Below, one piece after another: positions 44,142 to 52,552 of a stretch of DNA of 64,000 bases. The notes under the pieces were generated by a model, which saw nothing but the letters and a program-made list of their open reading frames with translations, ran no database searches and was not told where the DNA came from. Made by a program: the position numbers and the translations under genes. Location of the stretch: assembly GCA_965277435.1 (NCBI GenBank), contig OZ255821.1:62001-126000 (forward strand), given 5' to 3'. The stretch is from Bog-105 sp965277435 (GTDB lineage: Bacteria > Acidobacteriota > Terriglobia > Bryobacterales > Bryobacteraceae). The number at the start of each line of letters is the position of its first letter. The first letter of the stretch is position 1.

Positions 44142-44186
44142 GTTGAAATTCAACAAGAGTATGACACCGCTCTTGTCGGATGTCAA
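44141..44186 (-). promoter_or_regulatory. PadR promoter with operator at the start codon
   Basis: On the minus strand TTGACA (44181-44186) and CATACT (44158-44163) are separated by 17 bases. This predicts a transcript starting near 44151. TGTTGAAATTCAACA (44141-44155), with 7-base arms, covers this point and touches the ATG. The mRNA would have almost no leader, and a bound repressor would block both start and early elongation. Confidence 0.7.
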
Positions 44187-44217
44187 CAGATGGGCGACCG
44201 GAGGAACGGGCAGTGGT

Positions 44218-45158
44218 TTACAAATGACCGGCAGGGCTTACGAGTCGATTTGAAGACTCACTTTCCGATAGTGTGCGGATGTGTTCCAACACTAGTGCGT
44301 GGATGTGATGAACGATGGCGTCGGACCAGCAGCGCCAATACGCGGCAGGCCACAAGCCGTGCTGATACCAGGAGGTTCCTTCAAGCAGAGTGCGCCCGTG
44401 AGGTAGCAGGGATAGAGTGAATTGTCCTTGTTGGAAATGAAGTACCCGGTGAGATGCTTTGGGTAGATGGGACCGTACAATCCGGTCTCTTCCATCGAGG
44501 GCGGAGTAGCCAAGACCAGAAACTGGAGCTTGTGGGGCTCGTCCCAGACGGTTATGCGTTCGACAACGGGGCCAGTTGAAAGGTCGCAATAACGCGCAGC
44601 GCCCACGCCTCTTCCTATAACTCGTGTTCGCTTCGGATAAGCCAGACCAGTGCGGGAAAGCCAGTCCTTTGGATCTGCAATGTCGGGGAAGGCAACCGCA
44701 TACTTCCAAACGCGCTCAGGAGGGGCGTTCACGACAATGCTCGTATGGACAGAGTAGATGGGAGGCTTGGCATGAAGGTCGAACCAGCAGGCGACGGGTA
44801 GAAGGAGCGCCATAGCCGCGGCGTGGCTGTCGTGGGGATCGAGAAAGCGGTAAACCAACCAGCTGCCGAGCGCACTTAAAAGAGCAACTGGCGGCACCGC
44901 CATGACAACGCAGATGATTCCTTCCAGGCCGAGCCCCAGGAAGCAGCAGCAGCTGATAGCGCCTATGAGCGCGCCAGCGCCGAGTGCGTGCAGCTGACTT
45001 GCCGGGCGGATGCTCCACGATATGAGTGCGCCTTCACAAAGCGGAAGCGCAATGAATATCGTCCAGCCATAAACGCCGTGGCGGAGCAAAGCGATGCCGG
45101 CCAGCAGCAGGCATGCAAAGAAGGCAATCGCGACCCAGGCACGCGTTCGTTTATGCAT
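44218..45158 (-). pseudogene. SRPBCC-type membrane protein with frameshifted C-terminus
   Basis: From MHKRTRAWVAIAFFACLLLA (45158) the frame has about five hydrophobic helices and then an SRPBCC/START-like domain (SIVVNAPPERVWKYAVAFPD). Near 44427 it slips: the sequence after GYFISNK continues in another frame as QFTLSLLPHGRTLLEG and WYQHGLWPAAYWRCWSDAIV to a normal end. A single missing base explains it. Such proteins bind hydrophobic ligands. The TetR gene immediately upstream on the same strand (2 bases apart) probably controls it. Confidence 0.75.
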
Positions 45159-45160
45159 GG

Positions 45161-45835
45161 CTATTCTCCGGCGGCGATCTCGATCAACTCTAATACCGGC
45201 TTCCGCAAGGGGCGCAGGAGTGGCAGCGCGGAAAGGCGGACCAGGGTAGCGACCGTTTTGCAGGCGAGTGACAGCAGCTTTTCGGTCCGGGCCTGCTGAG
45301 GAGAGTCGTCGGTAAGCCAAAAGAAAATCACGCCCATTTGGAAGAACCAGAGCACTCCCGGCAGATGCCGCGAGAGATCCCTTGGAATGCGGAGACCGGA
45401 TTTGTCAACAATCTTGCGAAACCAGGAGATATCGATATCTCGAATTTGTTTCGTCTCAACACTGAAGGGCGATAGGGGGTACTTCGGATCGGCGCCGTTC
45501 CGCAGCAAGGCACGAAGAACGCCGCGAGTGGGTGCAAAATGCGAGAGCTTGACACGAATCAGCTGGGACAAGCCAGCCTCAAGTCCTCTAACATCTTCGA
45601 TCGCGTGCTGCAGCTTCTCCTGCATCTCGTCGCACGAGCGTTGGTAAAAGTCCATGACGATAGCGTCTTTGGAGGGGTAGTAATAATAGGCAGCCCCCGT
45701 TGCGACCTGCGCGTTCGCTGCAATACCGCGCATCGTCGTGTTTTCGAATCCTTCCTGTTGAAAGAGCGCAAGGGCAGCTTCGAGAATCCGGGCGCGGGTG
45801 GCTTCGGCTTTGGGCAGGACTTCTGATTTCGTCAT
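45161..45835 (-). CDS. TetR-family regulator
   Basis: The 224-residue protein has a TetR helix-turn-helix: ATRARILEAALALFQQEGFE, NTTMRGIAANAQVATGAAYY and YYPSKDAIVMDFYQ (residues about 11-68). A C-terminal all-helical ligand domain follows. Two TTGAACNNGTTCA palindromes lie just upstream, consistent with autoregulation. The membrane/SRPBCC gene follows 2 bases after the stop and is probably its target. Confidence 0.92.
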   Translation of the reverse strand: MTKSEVLPKAEATRARILEAALALFQQEGFENTTMRGIAANAQVATGAAYYYYPSKDAIVMDFYQRSCDEMQEKLQHAIEDVRGLEAGLSQLIRVKLSHFAPTRGVLRALLRNGADPKYPLSPFSVETKQIRDIDISWFRKIVDKSGLRIPRDLSRHLPGVLWFFQMGVIFFWLTDDSPQQARTEKLLSLACKTVATLVRLSALPLLRPLRKPVLELIEIAAGE

Positions 45836-45837
45836 TC

Positions 45838-45906
45838 TTGAACGTGTTCAATAAAAGTTTGCGGCAGAATGACGTTGGCTGTCAAGCATTATTTGAACGC
45901 GTTCAG
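45838..45906. promoter_or_regulatory. Paired TetR operators
   Basis: TTGAACGTGTTCAA (45838-45851) and TTGAACGCGTTCAG (45893-45906) share the half-site TGAAC in palindromic arrangement, 55 bases apart centre to centre. The first nearly touches the TetR start codon. Both flank the TetR promoter and may let the repressor act on this gene and on the rightward one. Confidence 0.75.
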
Positions 45907-46042
45907 AATCTCCGAGCGGTCAGGAAAGAGATCCACAAATTCCCGTTGTGGCAAGCGCGGGTTGAGCGATACTCGAGATTACCGTGGCATTGAGCGACAC
46001 ATCTCGAAGGCGTTTGAAGTTTATGTCCGGCGCTTACGAGAA

Positions 46043-46240
46043 ATGACACCTTCGGAACGGGTCAATCTGGGCGTCGCGCTTTGGGAGGCTGGAGATTCGG
46101 TGCAACGCGCGGCGGCCAGACGGCAGGATCCTTGCGCCGGCGAGGCAGAAATCCTATTCCGGCTTGCGGTTAGCAGATTTGGGATGGAAGTCGCGCGCAA
46201 AGCCTACCAAGGCCGTAATGTCCCTGGCAGAGGCGTTTGA
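46043..46240 (+). CDS. Small protein paired with a nucleotidyltransferase remnant
   Basis: ATG 46043 opens a 65-residue helical protein, MTPSERVNLGVALWEAGDSV then QRAAARR and EAEILFRLAVSRFGMEVARK, a pattern seen in small proteins encoded just ahead of AbiEii-type nucleotidyltransferases. Its end overlaps the start of such a remnant by 23 bases. It is probably the surviving partner of a broken module. The start could lie a little upstream. Confidence 0.55.
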   Translation: MTPSERVNLGVALWEAGDSVQRAAARRQDPCAGEAEILFRLAVSRFGMEVARKAYQGRNVPGRGV

Positions 46241-46463
46241 ACCTTTGCGCGACGCGCTTGAGCGAACCGGAATTCGCTATGCGGTCGGTGGTTCCTGGGC
46301 CAGCACGGCATTTGGCGAGCCGCGTTTTACTAACGACGTTGACATTCTGGCTGAGTTGACGCAACGGTTCCGAAAGCAGGCCGACGAGTGTCGCGATGAG
46401 TCGCTACACAATGGGTACGAGTGGCCAATATCACTTAACTTAGTTTTGACACAGGCCCGGTAA
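46218..46463 (+). pseudogene. Nucleotidyltransferase N-terminal remnant
   Basis: From ATG 46218 the frame reads LAEAFEPLRDALERTGIRYA, VGGSWASTAFGEPRFTNDVD, ILAEL, with the VGGxxA and the two aspartates of a nucleotidyltransferase fold. It then leaves the family and ends after 81 codons. Full proteins are about three times longer, so it is truncated. It forms a pair with the small gene that it overlaps. Confidence 0.7.
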
Positions 46464-46498
46464 AGGTTGGGGAAGATCGCGCGGCTGGTAGCGGCTTT

Positions 46499-46558
46499 GC
46501 GCCGCAGGAATGCCGCCACGAATGGCGGCATAGCAGGCCTGGAGACCCGCTCCACCCA
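46499..46558. repeat. Interspersed hairpin repeat, copy A
   Basis: TGCCGCCACGAATGGCGGCA (46511-46530) folds into an 8-base stem with loop CGAA. The surrounding 60 bases, including AGCAGGCCTGGAGACCCGC and TCCACCC, recur at 51502-51559. It lies between the nucleotidyltransferase remnant and the convergent cupin remnant. It is REP-like and may end transcription from both sides. Confidence 0.8.
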
Positions 46559-46626
46559 ACGGCAGTGAACGATTTGCTGGGACAGCTTACTGGAAGCGAC
46601 TTTACGTGGCAGACCGTTCAATCTGG

Positions 46627-47023
46627 TTACTTCCGGTATTGCCCGGTATTAACGTGTTCCAGCCGGTCGACGACCTTGCCGTTGAGATTTTCTTGGATGG
46701 CGAGATGGGTCATGGCGGTGGTGGGAGTGGCGCTGTGCCAGTGCTTTTCGCCGGGCGAAAAAAGACCACATCGCCGGGGCGGATCTCCTCGACGGGTCCG
46801 CCCGCGCGCTGAGCCCAGCCGGTGCCCGCGGTCACTATGAGGGTCTGGCCGAGCGGGTGCGTATGCCAGGCAGTTCGGGCGCCGGGTTCGAAGGTCACGC
46901 TAGCGCGCCTTGCACCAGCGCCGGGTCAGGGGCCTGGAAAAGCGGATCCATGCGTACCGTCCAGGTGAACCATTCGGCGGTTCCCTGCGTGGAAGGCTGC
47001 GAGCCGACTCGTACGATGTCCAT
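46627..47023 (-). pseudogene. Cupin-domain gene with two frameshifts
   Basis: Pieces in three frames give a continuous cupin protein of about 130 residues: MDIVRVGSQPSTQGTAEWFT, TVRMDPLFQAPDPALVQGA, then SVTFEPGARTAWHTHPLGQT with the His pair, IVTAGTGWAQRAGGPVEEIR, PGEKHWHSATPTTAMTHLAI and the end QENLNGKVVDRLEHVNTGQY. The frame changes lie near 46905 and in the six-A run at 46758-46763. Two breaks favour true decay. It resembles the carboxymuconolactone-associated small cupins. Confidence 0.75.
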
Positions 47024-47069
47024 ATTGATAGCCGTCTTTGTTCTGTGTGTTATCGCTTCGGTGGTGGGA

Positions 47070-47264
47070 TCACTGTCTGTCGAAAATCAATTCGTTGTGG
47101 TAGGTCTGGCCTTGGGCGTCTGTTCCATCTACTCTTGTTCTGAAAGTTTTCCCGTCCAGTGAGACGATGCCAAGAACATCCTCGATCATTTTTCCGTTCA
47201 CCTTCCAGATGTCGTGGATTGTCCTGCCTTGAATCGTCGAGTTAGCGTTTGCCATACTGTCCAC
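47070..47264 (-). pseudogene. C-terminal fragment of a conserved exported-type hypothetical
   Basis: About 60 residues remain, ending KTFRTRVDGTDAQGQTYHNE then LIFDRQ, a C-terminal pattern seen in Acidobacteria hypothetical proteins (DGKT...GTDAxGxxxxNxxxYDxQ). The N-terminal two thirds are absent, with unrelated sequence toward rseP. It lies just upstream of the decayed cupin on the same strand, so this is a small graveyard of genes. Confidence 0.5.
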
Positions 47265-47307
47265 CGAAACTTCTGTACCGTTTGACCACGGTAAGGCGGC
47301 CTTGTGG

Positions 47308-48621
47308 TCAGCCTTTGGTCAGAATGCGGCTGATGTCGTTGTAGATCACGAACACCACTACCATCATCAGGAAGACGAAGCCCAGTTTGAAGATATTTTC
47401 CTTGAGCTGGAGGCTCATTTCGCGCTGCATCAGCATTTCAATCACCAGCATCAGCAGCGTGCCGCCATCGAGAATCGGGATGGGCAGCAGATTGAAGATG
47501 GCGAGTTGCAAGCTGACGATGGCCATCAGGATTAGATAACTGTAGGCGCCCTGCTGGGCGGCTTCGTTAGACATTTGCGCGATGCCGATCGGTCCGGAAA
47601 CGGATTTGGTGGAGACGCGGCGTTCGATTAAACTGCCGAGCACCTGAAAGAGCATGAGCGCGTTCTGGCGATTGAAACGTAAAGATTCCGCAAGCGCGGG
47701 TACGAGGCCGAGCTTTACGAACTGCACGGGCATTTTGAAGGTGATGCCGATCAGCCAAGGGGTTTTTGGATCGCCGGTGGGCTTGGCGGCGACGGTAATC
47801 TGTTTGGCTTCGCCGCGGCGCATGACTTCAAACTGCACCGGCTTGCCGTTGGAATGAAACACTGCCTGGCGGACCGTGACCAGCGAGCCGACGGGCTGCC
47901 CGTTTACCTTTACAAAAACATCGCCCGTTTTGAGCCCGGCGAGCTGGGCGGGCGATCCGCTTTGCACGGTACCCACCTGAATGTCCAGTTCACCGCTCCA
48001 GCCCGCGTCGCCGACACCCTGCTTCGGGTCCATCTGCGGGGTGACGCTGGCGGTGATTCGTTTGCCGTGGCGAACAACCGTTACTGGAATGGGGTGGTTC
48101 GCATTGAGCGCTTCCTGCATCAGCACGTTTTCCCAGTTCGGGTCCTGCTTACCGTTGATCTCGACGATCTTGTCGCCAGTCTGTAGACCGGCGGCCGCAG
48201 CCGGCGAATTCGGGGTGACGGCGGTAAGCGTGGGATCGGTGGTGTCCGCTTCCCTGGGGAAGGCATACATGTACAGACCGGTTACCAGGCCGATGGCCAG
48301 CAGCACGTTCATTAAAGGCCCGGCGACAATGACGATGGCGCGCTGCCAGCGGGTCTTGGCTTGAAAAGAGCGTGGATCGGCGGACTGGGTGTCGCCCGGC
48401 TGTTCGCCTAGCATGCGCACGTAACCGCCGAACAGAATGGCGGAAACACGGAAATCGGTATCACCCCGCTTGAAGCCAAAGAGCCGGGGACCGAACCCGA
48501 TACTGAAGGTCTCTACCTTTACGCCCACCGCCAAGGCCGCCCAAAAGTGCCCCAGCTCATGGATCAGGATCATGACTCCCAAGAGAATCACTACCCAAAA
48601 AAATGGCTGCAGAAAGCTCAC
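47308..48621 (-). CDS. rseP: Site-2 intramembrane zinc metalloprotease
   Basis: The 437-residue protein has the zinc motif HELGH in its first helix (residues about 22-26) and the second metal-ligand motif NLLPIPILDGG near residue 382. PDZ-like domains lie between (IVEINGKQDPNWENVL and DVFVKVNGQPVGSL). It cleaves membrane-bound anti-sigma factors or signal peptides within the bilayer. It follows dxr on the same strand, an arrangement common in bacteria. A decayed partial copy lies at 40775-41098. Confidence 0.94.
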   Translation of the reverse strand: MSFLQPFFWVVILLGVMILIHELGHFWAALAVGVKVETFSIGFGPRLFGFKRGDTDFRVSAILFGGYVRMLGEQPGDTQSADPRSFQAKTRWQRAIVIVAGPLMNVLLAIGLVTGLYMYAFPREADTTDPTLTAVTPNSPAAAAGLQTGDKIVEINGKQDPNWENVLMQEALNANHPIPVTVVRHGKRITASVTPQMDPKQGVGDAGWSGELDIQVGTVQSGSPAQLAGLKTGDVFVKVNGQPVGSLVTVRQAVFHSNGKPVQFEVMRRGEAKQITVAAKPTGDPKTPWLIGITFKMPVQFVKLGLVPALAESLRFNRQNALMLFQVLGSLIERRVSTKSVSGPIGIAQMSNEAAQQGAYSYLILMAIVSLQLAIFNLLPIPILDGGTLLMLVIEMLMQREMSLQLKENIFKLGFVFLMMVVVFVIYNDISRILTKG

Positions 48622-48697
48622 TCGCTAATTATCCTTCGTCTTTCGATCCTAATTGATTCGACGTGGCAAAATCGCCAGGGCGTTAGAACGATACTGC

Positions 48698-49906
48698 CTA
48701 ATGCGTCCGAACCGGTCCACCTGGCTCGGCCGTCCAGCGCGACCCGGCAATGATCCTGCTGGCGACTTGGCGCGACTCGGCGTCGATTGCCAGCACTTCC
48801 TCTATTGTCTCCGGTTCGCGCCCCGGCTGGCATGCCAGAGTCTCCTCAACGACCTCGGAGATGCCTGGGAAGGGGATTTGGCCGTTCAAGAAAGCCTCCA
48901 CAGCTACCTCATCGGCAGCATTCAGGGTACAGGTTGCCGAACCGCCGTTGTTTTGGGCCTGATAGGCCAAATCGAGCAAGCGAAATTTTTTGAGGTCGGG
49001 CGCGGAAAACTGCCAGGTGCGCGGGGCTGTCCAATCGAGGCGAGGGACCGGAGTTGGCTGCCGTTCCGGATAGGTGAGAGCGTATTGAATGGGCATGCGC
49101 ATGTCGGTGGCGGAAATTTGGGCGATGATGCTGCCGTCGTTGTATTCGACCATGGCGTGGACGGAGGATTGGGGGTGGACGACCACGTCGACCCGCGAAG
49201 GAGGTAGATCGAAGAGCCAGCAGGCTTCGATCACTTCAAAGCCCTTGTTCATCATGGTGGCGGAATCGATGCTGATGCGGCGGCCCATTTTCCAGGTGGG
49301 GTGATTCAGCGCCTCTTCCGGCGTGACCTGCCAGAGTGCGCCGGCTGGGGTATCGCGGAACGGGCCTCCTGAGGCGGTTAACAGGAGGCGTGTGACTTCG
49401 TCGCGTGTTCCGGCGCGAAAGCACTGGTGCGCGCCATTGTGCTCGCTATCGACAGGGATGAGTTCAGTACCGCGGCGGCGAGCGGCTTGCATGACCAGCC
49501 TGCCGCAGGCGACCAGCACTTCTTTATTGGCCAGACCTACGCGCTTGTTTTGACAGATGGCTTCATAGGTGGCTGCCAGGCCCGAAACGCCCACAATGGC
49601 CGCCATAACAAATTCTGTTTCAGGCGCGATTGCAGCCGCTATCATGTCGGCGGTTCCGTGGCCTAATTCCGGCCACTGGCTGCGCGGAAGTCCGCTGGCG
49701 CTTAGCAGGGTGGTAAGACCGGAGAGGTCCTTAGAATCGGCCATGACGACGACTCGAGGTTTGAACTCCTGAATTTGGGAGCTAAGTAGTTCGATGTTCC
49801 GGCCGGCGACTAAGGCGTGTATTTGGAAGCCGGTGGGGTTTTGGCGCACGACGTCCAGCGTACTGGTTCCGATGGAACCTGTTGAGCCTAGTAGAGTTAA
49901 GTTCAT
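48698..49906 (-). CDS. dxr: 1-deoxy-D-xylulose 5-phosphate reductoisomerase
   Basis: The 402-residue enzyme begins with the NADPH motif LTLLGSTGSIGTSTLDVV. KRVGLANKEVLV, the metal/substrate motif PVDSEHNGAHQCFR, LLTASGGPFRD and SIDSATMMNKGFEVIEA complete the catalytic set. It catalyses the committed step of the MEP isoprenoid pathway. The SEHN motif continues GAH where AIH is common, a mild variation. It is first of the dxr-rseP pair, 76 bases apart. Confidence 0.95.
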   Translation of the reverse strand: MNLTLLGSTGSIGTSTLDVVRQNPTGFQIHALVAGRNIELLSSQIQEFKPRVVVMADSKDLSGLTTLLSASGLPRSQWPELGHGTADMIAAAIAPETEFVMAAIVGVSGLAATYEAICQNKRVGLANKEVLVACGRLVMQAARRRGTELIPVDSEHNGAHQCFRAGTRDEVTRLLLTASGGPFRDTPAGALWQVTPEEALNHPTWKMGRRISIDSATMMNKGFEVIEACWLFDLPPSRVDVVVHPQSSVHAMVEYNDGSIIAQISATDMRMPIQYALTYPERQPTPVPRLDWTAPRTWQFSAPDLKKFRLLDLAYQAQNNGGSATCTLNAADEVAVEAFLNGQIPFPGISEVVEETLACQPGREPETIEEVLAIDAESRQVASRIIAGSRWTAEPGGPVRTH

Positions 49907-49952
49907 TTAGAGGGGTAAGGCAAAGGCGGACAAGGAAGCGTTTGGCGTGGTT

Positions 49953-49981
49953 TTGAAAAAAAATTTGGAATTCGGTATAGA
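49953..49981 (+). promoter_or_regulatory. Probable promoter of the cystathionine gamma-synthase-family gene
   Basis: TTGAAA (49953-49958) and TATAGA (49976-49981) are spaced by 17 bases. Transcription from about 49988 would give a leader of some 230 bases before the GTG at 50216, including the structured element at 50026-50108. Confidence 0.55.
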
Positions 49982-50025
49982 AAAAGCTTGCATTCCATAA
50001 ATCCATATTCTAATATTGGAATCAA

Positions 50026-50108
50026 GCCAGGGAGGCAACTCCCACCAAAGCGAGACTAACCTCATAGAAAGACCCCTGAAGCAACACCTCCCTGGCGCCC
50101 GAAAGGGC
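50026..50108 (+). ncRNA. Structured 5' leader, candidate riboswitch or attenuator
   Basis: GCCAGGGAGG (50026-50035) pairs exactly with CCTCCCTGGC (50087-50096). Directly beside it GCCC-GAAA-GGGC (50097-50108) forms a GNRA hairpin. The 5' arm can instead fold locally as GGGAG-GCAA-CTCCC (50030-50043), which excludes the long stem. Two exclusive folds ahead of a sulfur-amino-acid gene suggest ligand-controlled switching. It does not match the SAM-I core that I know (GAGGGAxxGGCCC...GGCAACC), and I do not recognise the class. Confidence 0.5.
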
Positions 50109-50215
50109 TTATGGTTGCTTTAAGCTTTCTGCCTCAAAATTTCCGCTAATAGCAGTTCCCATCATATTCTTTTCTTGCTGATTTGCCGATAGACTCTTAG
50201 GGAAGTAATACCCCT

Positions 50216-51487
50216 GTGTCTAAAACAACCGATTCTCAACCCCTCCGTCCGGAGACCGATGTGATGACCCGCGGCTTCGACCCGAGTCTCTCAGTCGGAT
50301 CTGCTCGTCCCGCCGTATTTCGCAGTTCTACGTATGTGTTTTCGAGCCCCGAAGCGGCAGAGCGCGCCTTTGACATTTTAGGCGGTCGAGCCGAGCGGAC
50401 GCTGGAAGAGAATGTGGACCTGGTTTATTCACGTTTCAATCATCCGAACGCGCAGATCCTGGAAGATCAGATTCTGCCGCTCGAACCGGGCGCGGTAGCG
50501 GCAGCGTCGTTCAACTCCGGGATGGCGGCCATCATGACGGTGCTGCTGGCGGTCTTGAAACCCGGGGATGCGATCGTGTACACGGTTCCGATTTATGGAG
50601 GCACGCAGACGCTAATCCAGAGTTTCCTGCAACCGTTTGGCATCGAGGGCATTGCGGTACCGGCCGGGCAGACCGACGCGATTGATGGTGCGATCCGCAG
50701 GACCAGAAATTTGCGGGTGGTGCTGATCGAAACACCGGCGAACCCGACGGTCATCATGACCGATATTCGGAAGGCCTGCGAAGCCGCCGCACGCGGGAGT
50801 TCGGCCCCGAACGGCGCAGGGCATCTGCAGCGGCCGGTGGTGATCATCGACAATACTTTTCTGGGCCCGGCCTTTCAGCACCCGCTCGCGCTGGGCGCCG
50901 ATGTATCGATTTATTCGGCCACCAAGTATCTGGGCGGATTCAGCGATCTGATCGGCGGCGTGGCGCTGGTGAAAGACCTTTCGCTGATGAGCCGGATACG
51001 CAGTAAGCGGAGCCTCTTCGGGAACATCCTACAGCCGGACGAATGCTGGCTGCTGAATACGCGTCTTCCGACTGTGACATTACGGATGAATCGGCAGAGT
51101 AAGAATGCGCAGCGCATCGCGGAAAACCTGGCGGATCATCCGAAGGTCGAGAAGGTGTATTATCCGACGCTGTTTGACAATCCGGAGCAAACGCGCATTT
51201 ATCAGGAGCAATGCGAGCATCCGGGCGGCCTGGTGTCGTTTGATGTGAAGGGCGGGAAGGCGGCGGCGTTCAATGTGTTGCGGCATTTGCGGCTGGCGCG
51301 GAATGCGGTGTCGCTCGGTGGAGTTGAAACACTGGCTTGTCATCCGCGCAGTACGACGCACTCGGCGTGGTCGGCGCGGGATCTGGACGAATCGAGTATT
51401 GGGGAAGGATTGATCCGGCTCTCGTGCGGCATTGAGCACTGGGAGGATTTGCTGGCAGATTTCGAGCGGGCGCTGGAAACGGCGTAG
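50216..51487 (+). CDS. Cystathionine gamma-synthase-family PLP enzyme
   Basis: The GTG at 50216 follows AGGGAAG. The 423-residue product has the Cys/Met family motifs VYSRFNHPNAQILEDQILPL, FNSGMAAIMTVL, the aspartate region VIIDNTFLGPAF and the Schiff-base lysine in YSATKYLGGFSD (about residue 242). It is a gamma-replacement or gamma-elimination enzyme of methionine/cysteine metabolism; the exact reaction is not fixed by motifs. It is distinct from the element-borne lyase at 28037. The structured leader suggests regulation by a metabolite. Confidence 0.88.
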   Translation: MSKTTDSQPLRPETDVMTRGFDPSLSVGSARPAVFRSSTYVFSSPEAAERAFDILGGRAERTLEENVDLVYSRFNHPNAQILEDQILPLEPGAVAAASFNSGMAAIMTVLLAVLKPGDAIVYTVPIYGGTQTLIQSFLQPFGIEGIAVPAGQTDAIDGAIRRTRNLRVVLIETPANPTVIMTDIRKACEAAARGSSAPNGAGHLQRPVVIIDNTFLGPAFQHPLALGADVSIYSATKYLGGFSDLIGGVALVKDLSLMSRIRSKRSLFGNILQPDECWLLNTRLPTVTLRMNRQSKNAQRIAENLADHPKVEKVYYPTLFDNPEQTRIYQEQCEHPGGLVSFDVKGGKAAAFNVLRHLRLARNAVSLGGVETLACHPRSTTHSAWSARDLDESSIGEGLIRLSCGIEHWEDLLADFERALETA

Positions 51488-51501
51488 GGGGGCCCGGTCG
51501 T

Positions 51502-51559
51502 GCGGCGGAAAATGCCGCCACGAATGGCGGTGTAGCAGACCTGGAGGCCCGCTCCACCC
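51502..51559. repeat. Interspersed hairpin repeat, copy B
   Basis: This copy matches the one at 46499-46558 with a few changes; its stem is GCCGCCACGAATGGCGG. It lies between the convergent ends of the cystathionine gamma-synthase-family gene and the CPBP gene, again at a convergent junction. Confidence 0.8.
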
Positions 51560-51565
51560 TTGGGG

Positions 51566-52552
51566 TTATTTGAAGAAGATGCGCCAGGTCATGACTACCA
51601 GGGCGTGCATCACCATAGGGGCGCGGACGCTGTTGGTTTGGGTGTAAATCCAGCCGAAGATGAGGCCCAGGGCGGTGGCGGTTACGGCGCGCTGCCAGTT
51701 GGGATAGTGTCCAAACCAGAGATGGGCGCTTCCATATAGGAGGGCAGAAATCAGGATCGCCGCCACTTTGGAACCCCATCCGTTGAGCAGAGCGCGGGCG
51801 ATGACGCCGCGAAAAAATAACTCTTCGCCGATGGCGATCACCCAGAGGGCCCCGAAGAAGACACCGACGCCGAGGGCGGCAATCTGCCACCAGGCACCGC
51901 GGGCCGGAGCGTAGCGGACGTCATGTGTGGCGAGCGCGAGCAGCACGACCGGCACGATGGCCGCCAAATAATACAAGACGCCGATGCGCCACTCCTGCGC
52001 ATTGGGCCAGAAACCGAATGCGCCGGGATTCCACTCTCGCAGTATGAGCAAAACGGCAATGGCGAGGCGGATCCACATCAGGTGTTCGAGAATATCGATG
52101 CGAAGGTGCGGGTCGGGGGAGAGGTAGATGCGCGGGAAGACGCGGAGCACGACAGGGGCGGCGACGATAACCAGGAAGCCGATATTGTAAGCGGGGCGGC
52201 GCGGCAACAGGATGTACCAAAACGAAAGAAGGCCGGTCAGGAGTGCGACGAGGGTAAAGGCGTTTCCCTGAAAAGTTCCGGCGAGAGAGGTGAAAACCAG
52301 ATAGGGCAGCAGCGCGCTAGCCCACAGCAGCAATGCTTGCCGGGGAGGTGAGCGGAGGGAAGCAAACCAGTCGCGCGTGCTTTCGAACACGGATGCCAAG
52401 TAGAAAACAGCCTCGAGCAGGAACGCCGGAAGGGCAGCGTTCATAATCCAATAAGAGGAAGGATGCTGCTTTGCAAAGATCAGTGCTGCCACGAACAACG
52501 CGATCCAAGTGCAGGCTAAAGCTATGAAAAATGGACGGGTTGCCCTCAACAT
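51566..52552 (-). CDS. CPBP-family intramembrane metalloprotease
   Basis: With ATG 52552 the product has 328 residues and about eight hydrophobic helices. The CPBP motif is IAIGEELFFRGVIARAL (the Glu pair and Arg), followed by SALLYGSAHLWFGHYPNW with the His motif. Family members are membrane proteases related to CAAX processing enzymes. ATG 52561 is an alternative start. Its 5' end overlaps that of the divergent gene at 52524 by 29 bases. Confidence 0.85.
   Translation of the reverse strand: MLRATRPFFIALACTWIALFVAALIFAKQHPSSYWIMNAALPAFLLEAVFYLASVFESTRDWFASLRSPPRQALLLWASALLPYLVFTSLAGTFQGNAFTLVALLTGLLSFWYILLPRRPAYNIGFLVIVAAPVVLRVFPRIYLSPDPHLRIDILEHLMWIRLAIAVLLILREWNPGAFGFWPNAQEWRIGVLYYLAAIVPVVLLALATHDVRYAPARGAWWQIAALGVGVFFGALWVIAIGEELFFRGVIARALLNGWGSKVAAILISALLYGSAHLWFGHYPNWQRAVTATALGLIFGWIYTQTNSVRAPMVMHALVVMTWRIFFK

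Noticed and set aside
50026..50108. SAM-I riboswitch
   Set aside because: The core sequences of SAM-I (GAGGGA, GGCCC, GAAACC, GGCAACC in order) are not present, although the gene context would fit.
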